From the NCBI GenBank assembly GCA_937928455.1, contig CALFUG010000238.1, positions 1-11,440 on the forward strand: a stretch of DNA of 11,440 bases, read 5' to 3'. The translations under genes were made by a program, and so were the position numbers. Position 1 is the stretch's first letter. Every line of letters begins with the position of its first letter. Shown piece after piece: positions 1 to 7,125 of this stretch. The notes under the pieces were generated by a model. The model was not told the DNA's origin and ran no database searches. It saw nothing but the letters and a program-made list of their open reading frames with translations. Source of the stretch: an uncultured Clostridia bacterium. Its GTDB lineage: Bacteria > Bacillota > Clostridia > Peptostreptococcales > Anaerovoracaceae.

Positions 1-1060
1 TATCAAATGCCAAAATAGCATTATTATTTTTAATAATGGGCTTTCCATCGGTATAAATGGCTCTCCCCATCATGGGACCGCCCATGATGATTTTTGCGGG
101 AGGCGCTTTATATCCTCCGCAAGCCTCGATGACTTTAAAAATCTTGGTTCCAAGGGGAACCAGCAAATTTTTCGGAGTGGCTACTGCATCTCCATCCACC
201 GTAATCCGTTTATCAATCAACGGGATGCCCGTGGCCATATACTTGCCCAAAAATCCCACCGTAGCTACATTGGAAACCAACACGCCGATATCTGCCGGCA
301 GTTTCCCCGGAAGCAGAACCTTTCCCGTGGTTTCCCGAATGATAACCTTCTCCGCACCTCTGGGATATTTGGATTTTAGAATCACGATACGAATATTATA
401 TTTACCTTCCAGCATTTCATAAAACTTGGCGATGGCCTCCGGCTTATTATCCTCAATCCCAATATAGCATTCCTTCAAATCCAACCATTTCATAATGGTC
501 TCAATTCCATCCAGGATGTAGTTGGCATCCTCCATCATAGTACGGTAATCTGAGGTGATATAGGGTTCACATTCCGCCCCGTTCACCACCAGCGTATCTA
601 CCATCTCTAAATTTTGGGGGCTGTATTTTACACTAACCGGGAAAGCCGCTCCCCCCAAACCTACAATACCACTATCCCGTACCGCTTGAATAAAATCCGG
701 AGTACTTTCCACCACGGGAGGCTGCACTCCTCCCCACAAGCTTTGATTCCCGTCCGACTCTATCACCACATGGCGATCCATGGTTCCCATGATGGACATG
801 ATTTTTTCGATGGCTACCACTTTACCGGAAACACTGGCATGAACCGGCGCACTAAAAAACACGTCCGTATCTCCTACCGGCTGTCCCACATCCACATGTT
901 CTCCTACACTAACAATGGGGTTGCAACGAACCCCGATGTGTTGAACCATGGATAGATAAACTCGATCCGGCAGATCGATGGCTTCTGTCACCATGTTCTT
1001 TGTATTCTTATGATGTTCTACATGAATCCCCCGAGTGGTACCATCCCCAAATAGCTTCAA
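1..1060 (-). CDS. rnfC: RnfC-family electron transport complex subunit (partial, C-terminus outside window)
   Basis: This is the first 353 codons of an RnfC-like protein, cut off by the window start. In the Rnf complex, RnfC is the peripheral subunit that takes part in NADH/ferredoxin electron exchange at the membrane. The N-terminus has the barrel-sandwich segment (HIGVRCNPIVSVGEHVDVGQ, then APVHASVSGKVVAIE). Next come the flavin/NADH-binding part with VGLGGAAFP, the NGAECEPYITSDYR motif, and the start of an SLBB-like region (GKLPADIGVLVSNVATV). The paired 4Fe-4S motifs expected near the C-terminus would lie beyond base 1. I chose TTG at 1058-1060 because AGGAG at 1069-1073 sits 8 nt upstream and the family N-terminus starts there; no ATG fits as well. 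The SD overlaps the thrS stop codon. It may be a true Rnf subunit or a paralogue such as PrdC of proline reductase clusters; rnfDGEAB are not visible. Confidence 0.85.
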   Translation of the reverse strand, partial: MKLFGDGTTRGIHVEHHKNTKNMVTEAIDLPDRVYLSMVQHIGVRCNPIVSVGEHVDVGQPVGDTDVFFSAPVHASVSGKVVAIEKIMSIMGTMDRHVVIESDGNQSLWGGVQPPVVESTPDFIQAVRDSGIVGLGGAAFPVSVKYSPQNLEMVDTLVVNGAECEPYITSDYRTMMEDANYILDGIETIMKWLDLKECYIGIEDNKPEAIAKFYEMLEGKYNIRIVILKSKYPRGAEKVIIRETTGKVLLPGKLPADIGVLVSNVATVGFLGKYMATGIPLIDKRITVDGDAVATPKNLLVPLGTKIFKVIEACGGYKAPPAKIIMGGPMMGRAIYTDGKPIIKNNNAILAFD

Positions 1061-1071
1061 CTCTTTCGCTC

Positions 1072-2817
1072 CTATATATCTTTATTCTCTATTTCCCCGC
1101 ACAGCTTGGCGGCAAAATCTTCAATGGACATTTCTCCCAATTCCCCCGCCTTGGAGGAACGTACGGTCAGTGTCTCGCTCTCTTCTTCTCGTTCTCCGAT
1201 AACCCCGATATAGGATACCCTTTCGTTCCGGGCTTCCCGTAGCTTGTATCCGATTTTTTCATTTCGAAGATCCACTTGGACACGGAGATTGTTATCTTCT
1301 AATATCTTAGCCACCTTCTGGGCATACTCCCCATACTTCTCCGTCACCGTCAAAAGTCTCACCTGTACCGGTGCCAGCCACAGGGGAAATTTCCCGGCCG
1401 TATGCTCAATCAGAATTCCAATAAATCGTTCGATGGAGCCGAAAATAACTCGATGAATCATGATGGGTCGATGTTTTTCTCCGTCTGCTCCCACATAGGT
1501 TAAGTCAAAACGTTGGGGCATTTGAAAATCCAATTGGATGGTTCCACACTGCCAGGTTCTTCCGATGGAATCCTCTAAATGGAAGTCCAACTTGGGACCA
1601 TAAAAAGCCCCGTCCCCTTCATTAACAACATAAGGCACCTGGGCCCCATCCATGGCTTCCTTCAACGCAGTTTCTGCCATCTGCCAATCTTCGTCAGACC
1701 CTAGGCTGTCCGTAGGTCGAGTGGATAATTCAATATGATATTTAAAACCAAATACATTATATACATAATCAATAAATCGGAACACGCCCAATACTTCATC
1801 TTTGATCTGTTCCGGCAATGCGAAAATGTGAGCATCATCTTGCGTGAAAGTCCTTACCCTCATGAGACCGTGCAATGCGCCGGATAGCTCATGGCGATGG
1901 ACCTGGCCCAATTCCCCCACTCTCATGGGGAAATCACGATACGAGTACATTTTCCGTTTATAGGATAGCAATGCACCCGGACAATTCATGGGCTTGATGG
2001 CATAGTCCCCATCATCAATCTTGGTGAAATACATGTTGTTCTGATAATGATCCCAATGCCCCGAGGTATGCCATAGTGATTCCGATAGAATCAACGGCGT
2101 CTTAATTTCCTCGTATCCTCTCTTTCGATGCTCCTGCCTCCAAAAGGCTTCTAACTCATTTCGAATCACCATGCCGTTGGGCATAAAAAAGGGGAATCCG
2201 GGGCCTTCGTCCAAAAGCAGGAACAAATCCATTTCCTTCCCGATTTTTCGATGATCCCGTCGCTTGGCTTCTTCCAACCGGTTTAAATACTCTTCCAACT
2301 CCTCCACAGTAGGGAAGGATGTTCCATAAAGCCGTTGCAGCATCTTGTTCTTTTCATCCCCACGCCAATAGGCGCCGGCCACACTCATCAATTTTATGGC
2401 TTTCACCTGGCCTGTATGGTCAAGATGGGGCCCCGCACATAAGTCGGTAAAATCCCCCTGACGATAAAAAGAAATCACCGCATCCTCCGGTAAATCCCGA
2501 ATCAATTCTACCTTATAGGGTTCCCCTTCCTTTTCCATGTATTCCATGGCCTCTTCCCGAGGGAGCTCAAATCGCTCCAATGGATATGCCCCGCTGATTA
2601 TTTTTTTCATTTCCTTTTGTATTTTCGGAAAGTCCTCTTCGGTGATGCGATAATCCAAATCAATATCATAGTAAAACCCGTTCTCAATAGCAGGTCCAAT
2701 GGCCAATTTCGCTTCCGGCCACAAGTGTTTAATGGCCTGTGCCATTACATGAGAAGAGGTGTGCCTGTACTTTAATTTTACCTGTTCGTCCTCAAAATTC
2801 ATCTTTTCTTTTGCCAT
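1072..2817 (-). CDS. thrS: Threonyl-tRNA synthetase lacking the TGS domain
   Basis: This cytoplasmic class II aminoacyl-tRNA synthetase charges tRNA-Thr. At 581 aa it is about 55-60 residues shorter than the usual 635-645. All landmarks are shifted by about 55 residues relative to the E. coli enzyme, so the missing part is the N-terminal TGS domain. The editing domain is present and looks active: HTSSH (H19, H23) and the C127-x3-H131 pair in DLCAGPH. The three catalytic zinc ligands are C279 (MNCPG), H330 (DDAH) and H455 (MIHR). The HRHELSGALHGLMRVR motif 2 and the C-terminal anticodon-binding domain are intact. The ATG follows AAGGAG (2825-2830) by 7 nt, and no in-frame upstream extension could supply a TGS domain because the promoter lies only about 100 nt upstream. 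It is followed 11 nt later by the rnfC-like gene. Confidence 0.96.
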   Translation of the reverse strand: MAKEKMNFEDEQVKLKYRHTSSHVMAQAIKHLWPEAKLAIGPAIENGFYYDIDLDYRITEEDFPKIQKEMKKIISGAYPLERFELPREEAMEYMEKEGEPYKVELIRDLPEDAVISFYRQGDFTDLCAGPHLDHTGQVKAIKLMSVAGAYWRGDEKNKMLQRLYGTSFPTVEELEEYLNRLEEAKRRDHRKIGKEMDLFLLLDEGPGFPFFMPNGMVIRNELEAFWRQEHRKRGYEEIKTPLILSESLWHTSGHWDHYQNNMYFTKIDDGDYAIKPMNCPGALLSYKRKMYSYRDFPMRVGELGQVHRHELSGALHGLMRVRTFTQDDAHIFALPEQIKDEVLGVFRFIDYVYNVFGFKYHIELSTRPTDSLGSDEDWQMAETALKEAMDGAQVPYVVNEGDGAFYGPKLDFHLEDSIGRTWQCGTIQLDFQMPQRFDLTYVGADGEKHRPIMIHRVIFGSIERFIGILIEHTAGKFPLWLAPVQVRLLTVTEKYGEYAQKVAKILEDNNLRVQVDLRNEKIGYKLREARNERVSYIGVIGEREEESETLTVRSSKAGELGEMSIEDFAAKLCGEIENKDI

Positions 2818-2917
2818 TTCATTTCTCCTTGACCCATTGTAACATACCCTATTTTGAAATCAATAAATTTTCAATCATGTACATACAATAATACATAATA
2901 CTTTTTGTAACGTTTTC

Positions 2918-2945
2918 ATTATAGTAGAAAACCGATATTTGTCAA
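2918..2945 (-). promoter_or_regulatory. Consensus sigma-A promoter of thrS
   Basis: A perfect -35 box TTGACA (2940-2945) and a perfect -10 box TATAAT (2918-2923) are separated by 16 bp. The predicted transcription start is near 2911, which leaves a leader of about 95 nt before thrS. That leader holds a weak 6-bp A/T-rich inverted repeat (2854-2874) and two copies of GTTACAA, but no T-box-like structure. The promoter lies just downstream of the preA terminator, so thrS and rnfC form a separate unit. Confidence 0.85.
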
Positions 2946-2963
2946 TGTATGCACGGATGGGAA

Positions 2964-2990
2964 AAGCGAGGCTCATCATGAGCCTCGCTT
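2964..2990 (-). terminator. Terminator-like hairpin after preA
   Basis: A perfect 12-bp inverted repeat (AAGCGAGGCTCA and its complement) with a 3-nt loop begins 22 nt after the preA stop codon. On the minus strand it is followed by only four T residues and then CCC. The stem is strong but the U-tract is short, so it may also act as an mRNA 3'-end stabiliser. The repeat is palindromic, but no plus-strand gene is present to use it. Confidence 0.75.
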
Positions 2991-3012
2991 ACATTTGATC
3001 TGAATTACTGGC

Positions 3013-4287
3013 CTATTCGTAATTATGCTTCATGGCAATCTTGCTCTTTTTATCGCCACATTTCTTTAGCTTGTCATTGTGCCACTTCACATCTCCAGCC
3101 CCGATACAACCTTGAACCGGACATACGTTCAGACAGAGATGACATCCCACACACTTCTTTTCATCCAAAATGGGTTGTCGTTTCTTTTCATCCCATCCAA
3201 TGGCTTGGTGAGCACCATCGTAACAGGAGATGTAGCAACGTCCACAACCGATACATTTCTTCATGTCAAAGCTGGGCAGGATTTTAAAGGTTCTTCTGAT
3301 TTCCTCTGCAGGAACCAGGTTCGGTAATGCCAATCCTACGAAATCATCCAACTTTTCATATCCTCTTTCGTCCATGAAGTGAGCGGTTCCGGAAATCATG
3401 TCTTCCACAATGCGATACCCATACTGCATGATAGAAGTGGTTACCTGAACATTTCGACACCCAATCATCAAGAACTCAACCGCGTCACGCCACGTCTCAA
3501 TTCCACCAATACCGGAAATTGGTATATTCTTCAACTTCTTATCTTGCAACATCTGTGCGCAAAACCGCAGGGCAATGGGCTTAACCGCCGCTCCGGAATA
3601 TCCGGAAATCGAAGATTTACCATCTACCACCGGCATCCCCGTATTGTTTTCAAAGTCAATGTTGGTGATGGATTTGATGGTATTGATAGCGGATACTCCC
3701 TTTGCACCACCCCTGACAGCAGCCTGGGCCGCTATTTCCATGGTGGTAATATTGGGGGTCATCTTGGCAATAAAGGGAACCTTCGTTGCTTGAGAAACCG
3801 CCTTGGAGTATTTTTCCACCAACTCAGGGTTGGTTCCAACATCAGAACCCATGGCATGGGTGGTCATCTGAGGACATGAGAAGTTTCCTTCAATCAGATC
3901 CGCTTCTGCCTGCTCTGCCATAATAGCCAATTCCCGCCATTCCTTCTCGTTTTCTCCCATGATGGAAGCCACCATAATCTTGTCGGGATAGTCTCTCTTC
4001 AGTTTTCTCATTTGTTGGAAATTGTACTCCGTAGGCTTGTCGGAAATCATTTCCATGTTCTTAAATCCAACCCAAGGAAGTCCCTCTTTATTGGTCTGGT
4101 CGAATCTGGGAGAACATTCATCGGGAATCCAGAAGCCTATGGTCTTGTAGAAAACACCGCCCCAACCTTCTTCATAGCATTTTGCAACCATATCATAATC
4201 GCTACCTACCGGAGAAGATGAAAGGAAGAAGGGGTTTTCACATTGAACACCAAGGTATTCTATGGATAAATCTTTCTTAACTGCCAT
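3013..4287 (-). CDS. preA: NAD-dependent dihydropyrimidine dehydrogenase, catalytic subunit PreA
   Basis: This is the FMN and iron-sulfur subunit that reduces uracil and thymine to the 5,6-dihydro forms, working with PreT. The 424 aa contain an N-terminal dihydroorotate-dehydrogenase-like TIM barrel with the substrate/FMN motif GNFSCPQ (135-141), AKMTPN (174-179), an INTIK segment (201-205) and GIGGIETW (259-266). A C-terminal ferredoxin domain follows with two 4Fe-4S motifs, C345/348/351/355 and C379/382/385/389. Length and motif order match E. coli PreA (about 411 aa). The ATG lies one base after the preT stop, and its ribosome site (GGGGTG) lies inside the end of preT, which suggests translational coupling. 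The loop where mammalian enzymes carry the catalytic Cys reads MGSDVG. The last 25 residues are Lys-rich and poorly conserved. Confidence 0.93.
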   Translation of the reverse strand: MAVKKDLSIEYLGVQCENPFFLSSSPVGSDYDMVAKCYEEGWGGVFYKTIGFWIPDECSPRFDQTNKEGLPWVGFKNMEMISDKPTEYNFQQMRKLKRDYPDKIMVASIMGENEKEWRELAIMAEQAEADLIEGNFSCPQMTTHAMGSDVGTNPELVEKYSKAVSQATKVPFIAKMTPNITTMEIAAQAAVRGGAKGVSAINTIKSITNIDFENNTGMPVVDGKSSISGYSGAAVKPIALRFCAQMLQDKKLKNIPISGIGGIETWRDAVEFLMIGCRNVQVTTSIMQYGYRIVEDMISGTAHFMDERGYEKLDDFVGLALPNLVPAEEIRRTFKILPSFDMKKCIGCGRCYISCYDGAHQAIGWDEKKRQPILDEKKCVGCHLCLNVCPVQGCIGAGDVKWHNDKLKKCGDKKSKIAMKHNYE

Positions 4288-4288
4288 T

Positions 4289-5560
4289 CTATTTCACCCC
4301 TTTCTTTTCCAAGTATTTCATGATGGAATAAGCGGCTTCTTTTCCTTCTGCTACCGCTTCTACAACCGTCTTTCCATTATTTACGATATCACCGGCTGCA
4401 AACACTTTGGCCAAGTTGGTTTTTCCATTGGCTCTGGCTGCGATTCCACCTTTTTCATTGAGCTTAGCAGAAGTAATTTTTTTCATGTCTTCCGGTTTCT
4501 GACCGATGGCAAACACGATAGTATCACAAGCCAGTTTCAGTCCGGATTTTTTATCTCTGCCATTGAATACGGCATACTCCAACTTCTTGCCACCCATCAA
4601 TTCAGCGGGGGCCATGTTGGTGGTAACACCGATACCCAGATTCATGGCATAATGCCATTCATCCATGTTAGCAGGTGCTTCTTCCAATGTTCTTCGATAT
4701 ACGATTTTCACGTCTTCCGCACCCAAAAGCTTGGCGCTTACGGCACAGTCAATGGCCACGTCTCCGCCGCCGACAATGACAACTGCCTTCCCGGGCTTAA
4801 ACTCGTTTTTCTTCGTTCTGGCCGCTTTCAGGAAGTCGATGGCGGTGTAAACACCCTTCAGATTTGTTCCTTTGATATCCGGTAATCGAGTGCCCCAAAG
4901 TCCGGCACCTACGAAAACAGCATCAAAACCCATCTCATCCAAACTCACATCTTTGCCCACTTCGGTGTTCATCACAAATTTCACACCTAGTTTTCTTACT
5001 TGAGCGATGTCATGATCTACAACGGCTTGGGGAAGTCTGGATGGAGTAATGCCATACGTCAAAACACCACCTGGTTTATCTTCCTTTTCAAAAATAGTGA
5101 CTCTATAACCTTCCTTGGCCAGCTCAGCGGCACATGCCATTGAAGCCGGACCCGCTCCTACACAAGCCACCTTTGCATTCTTTTTCTTTGCGGGAGCTTT
5201 CAGTGTCTGCATCTTATACGCTTTTTCCTGCTCGATGGCATAGCGCTGTAGCTTGCCAATTTGAATCGGTCGGTCGATTCCGCAGCGGGAACAAAACTCT
5301 TCGCACAAGCGATCATAAGGGCAGATTCTTGCACAAGTACCACCCAGAATATTGTTCTCACGGATGGTCTCAGCGGCACCCTTTGCATTTCGGAACCGGA
5401 TGGACCGAATAAATTTCCCCGGATCGGTTCCTGCAGGGCATCCTTTGCTACACGGTGCATCCAGGCACAAAAGACATCTGGCTGCCTCTTCCATGGCTGT
5501 CCTGTGGGTGAACCCAGCAACTGCCTCGGCTGTGTACTTTGCCTTCACTACTTTACTCAC
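4289..5560 (-). CDS. preT: NAD-dependent dihydropyrimidine dehydrogenase, electron-transfer subunit PreT
   Basis: This FAD and iron-sulfur subunit passes electrons between NADH and PreA; the family resembles the small subunit of glutamate synthase. It has 423 aa. The N-terminal domain carries two Cys sets for 4Fe-4S clusters: C29/C32/C37/C41 and C76/C80/C86/C90. An FAD-binding Rossmann motif follows (VGAGPASMACAAELAKEGY, 134-152), then a second dinucleotide fold for NAD(P)H (VIVGGGDVAID, 261-271) and the C-terminal FAD motif VFAAGDIVNNGKTVVEAVAEG (386-406). The start is GTG (5558-5560), 6 nt after GGAGGG. It is the second gene of the amidase-preT-preA unit, 115 nt after the amidase stop. Without preA alongside, it could be mistaken for a generic GltD-like oxidoreductase; the pairing makes PreT the best call. 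Confidence 0.92.
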   Translation of the reverse strand: MSKVVKAKYTAEAVAGFTHRTAMEEAARCLLCLDAPCSKGCPAGTDPGKFIRSIRFRNAKGAAETIRENNILGGTCARICPYDRLCEEFCSRCGIDRPIQIGKLQRYAIEQEKAYKMQTLKAPAKKKNAKVACVGAGPASMACAAELAKEGYRVTIFEKEDKPGGVLTYGITPSRLPQAVVDHDIAQVRKLGVKFVMNTEVGKDVSLDEMGFDAVFVGAGLWGTRLPDIKGTNLKGVYTAIDFLKAARTKKNEFKPGKAVVIVGGGDVAIDCAVSAKLLGAEDVKIVYRRTLEEAPANMDEWHYAMNLGIGVTTNMAPAELMGGKKLEYAVFNGRDKKSGLKLACDTIVFAIGQKPEDMKKITSAKLNEKGGIAARANGKTNLAKVFAAGDIVNNGKTVVEAVAEGKEAAYSIMKYLEKKGVK

Positions 5561-5592
5561 GTTTTACCCTCCTTACCATACTTGTTGAGTTT

Positions 5593-5612
5593 TCCTATTG
5601 TCTCCAATAGGA
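5593..5612 (-). repeat. Perfect stem-loop with GAGA tetraloop upstream of preT
   Basis: TCCTATTG and its exact complement enclose GAGA on the minus strand, a GNRA-type loop that would make a very stable small RNA hairpin. It has no T-tract after it, so it is unlikely to terminate. It ends about 30 nt before the preT GTG, just upstream of the ribosome binding site. Confidence 0.6.
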
Positions 5613-5616
5613 CATG

Positions 5617-5642
5617 AAGGGGGGGAAGCAATCTCCCCCCTT
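5617..5642 (-). repeat. G/C-run stem-loop between the amidase gene and preT
   Basis: On the minus strand AAGGGGGG pairs with CCCCCCTT around a loop of roughly ten bases. It begins 33 nt after the amidase stop. Only two T residues and then CATG follow, so it is at best a weak terminator. A partial terminator, an RNase barrier or a translation-related structure are all possible. Confidence 0.5.
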
Positions 5643-5675
5643 GATTGGTCTTACCTTTATCTAGAAGCAAATGAC

Positions 5676-6941
5676 CTATTTATTGGCATCTGCTTTCAGA
5701 ACGGCGTTCAGCATTACGGATGCTCCGGAAGTGCAATGCTCCGGTGTGGAGTACTCCGGTTCACAATGAGATAGTCCGTCCTTTGACTGGACAAATATCA
5801 TGGTGGTAGGCATCATGTAACTAGCAAACTGGGCATCGTGGCCGGCACCGGAATGAATCACTTGATGTTTCAGAGCCAGCTCTTCTGCGGACTCTTTTAC
5901 ATAGCCAAACAATTCTTTATCCCAATATACCGTATCTCTTTTCCATTTTTCTTCGATTTCACATCGACATCCGGCCCATTCTTTTTCTGTCAAGCTCTCT
6001 AAAATCTTCATAACCTTAGCTCGAACTTCCGGATCTTCGTGCCGACAGTCAATGGAGAAGTCAATAAAGTCCGGAATAACCGTATGCACACAAGGATGAC
6101 ATACAATTTCCCCCGTGGTATATACCAATTCCGGTCTGCCCAATTTATCAATTTCATCATGAAGATAAATCAAAGCTTGCGCGGCACCATAGAGCGCGTC
6201 TTTTCTCTTGTTCATGGGGAATGTGCCGGCATGAGCTGCCTGCCCATAGAATTTCACACGGTAGTTAAACATACCCAGAACACAGTCAACTACACCCACT
6301 TCATCTCCCGCATCCTCTAGGATGGGACCCTGCTCGATATGCATTTCGAACATGGCCATATATTTATCCGGGTTGAGACGATTGGCTTTATCTCCCAAAT
6401 AGGGGTATTTCGCCAACTCTTCACCGAAGGTTTTGCTGGGATCCAAAACGCTCTTGGATTTCATCATGTTATCAAATTGAAAATTCTTTGCAATGGCTGG
6501 TGGCAAAAATTCATTGCAAACGATTCCAGAGACCATCATAGCCGGAGGGTACAGAGACCCTTCTTCATTGGTCCAAATCATAGCGGTAATGGGATGCTTA
6601 TGAGGAATGTTTTCTTTAGCAATGGTTGTCAATACTTCCATGCCACCCATAACTCCCAAGATACCGTCATAGTTTCCGCCATTTCGAACGGAGTCCACAT
6701 GAGATGCCATCACGATTCTTTTGGCATCCGGATCCGAACCCGGTAATGTGGCATACATATTGGCCAAATCGTCCACTTCTACCACAGCACCGATGGCTTC
6801 CATCCTTTTCTTAAACTCGTCACGAGCTTGAATGGATGCTTCCGACAATTCGTATCTGGTGATTCCGCCGTTGCCGGTGGCACCATATTGGGAAAAGGTT
6901 TTGATGAGATCGTCCATTCGTTCTACACTGCATTTGTACAT
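5676..6941 (-). CDS. Zinc-dependent amidase of the N-carbamoyl amino acid hydrolase / beta-ureidopropionase family
   Basis: This is a 421-aa M20-type hydrolase that cleaves N-carbamoyl compounds to the amino acid, CO2 and ammonia. Metal-site motifs are in order: H81 (ASHVDSV), D92 (YDGILGV), E126/E127 (TNEEGS), H201 (MHIEQGP) and H392 (LSHCEPEY). The substrate region shows Q204, H237 (AAHAG) and R300 (DCRHED), plus AGHDAQ (366-371). The Asn usually found just before VIP is Thr (T287). I chose the ATG at 6939-6941 because AAAGGAGG lies 7 nt upstream and the family N-terminus begins there. An in-frame ATG 23 codons further upstream would add a segment with no family resemblance that overlaps the leader. 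Being first in a unit with preT and preA suggests beta-ureidopropionase, giving beta-alanine. Carbamoylase or allantoate hydrolase activity cannot be excluded. Confidence 0.88.
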   Translation of the reverse strand: MYKCSVERMDDLIKTFSQYGATGNGGITRYELSEASIQARDEFKKRMEAIGAVVEVDDLANMYATLPGSDPDAKRIVMASHVDSVRNGGNYDGILGVMGGMEVLTTIAKENIPHKHPITAMIWTNEEGSLYPPAMMVSGIVCNEFLPPAIAKNFQFDNMMKSKSVLDPSKTFGEELAKYPYLGDKANRLNPDKYMAMFEMHIEQGPILEDAGDEVGVVDCVLGMFNYRVKFYGQAAHAGTFPMNKRKDALYGAAQALIYLHDEIDKLGRPELVYTTGEIVCHPCVHTVIPDFIDFSIDCRHEDPEVRAKVMKILESLTEKEWAGCRCEIEEKWKRDTVYWDKELFGYVKESAEELALKHQVIHSGAGHDAQFASYMMPTTMIFVQSKDGLSHCEPEYSTPEHCTSGASVMLNAVLKADANK

Positions 6942-6998
6942 CGTATTGCCTCCTTTTATTATTTCAATGGCCGAAGCCTTGAAGAATATAATGAGTAA

Positions 6999-7020
6999 AA
7001 TCGAAGACACTCCTTCGATT
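6999..7020 (-). promoter_or_regulatory. Inverted repeat at the start of the amidase transcript
   Basis: AATCGAAG and its perfect complement CTTCGATT flank a 6-nt spacer. The repeat begins at the predicted transcription start of the downstream promoter. It could be an operator for a dimeric regulator or a 5'-end RNA hairpin. It could also be a late terminator for the upstream alkyltransferase gene, although only a TTTT run follows it. Confidence 0.5.
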
Positions 7021-7026
7021 CAATTT

Positions 7027-7055
7027 ATTATCTCACCGAAACGTGGATTTTTCAA
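7027..7055 (-). promoter_or_regulatory. Likely promoter of the amidase-preT-preA unit
   Basis: A -35 box TTGAAA (7050-7055) and a -10 box GATAAT (7027-7032) are separated by 17 bp, each close to the sigma-A consensus. The predicted start is near 7020, giving a leader of about 80 nt before the chosen ATG at 6941. Its position inside the longer intergenic stretch supports a separate unit here. Confidence 0.65.
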
Positions 7056-7082
7056 GCATAATTGCCTTGCATGGGAAAGAAA

Positions 7083-7103
7083 GCAAAATTGTTTTCAACT
7101 TGC
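7083..7103 (-). terminator. Weak terminator candidate after ogt
   Basis: On the minus strand GCAAGTTG can pair with CAATTTTGC across an AAAA loop, with one bulge and one G-U pair, followed by TTTCTTTCCC. It begins about 22 nt after the alkyltransferase stop. The stem is weak, so this is only a candidate end for the fprA-ogt transcript. Confidence 0.35.
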
Positions 7104-7125
7104 CAAAATCTACCACAAGATTATA

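Noticed and set aside
3379..3879. Plus-strand open frame of 166 codons inside preA
   Set aside because: It lies wholly opposite conserved PreA coding sequence and resembles no family I recognise.
4262..4885. Plus-strand open frame of 207 codons opposite preT
   Set aside because: It is a shadow of the conserved PreT NAD(P)H and FAD domains; no SD or protein-like features.
6942..7010. Upstream in-frame start adding 23 hydrophobic residues to the amidase
   Set aside because: The stretch could mimic a signal peptide, but the strong AAAGGAGG site sits just before the inner ATG and the family is cytoplasmic.
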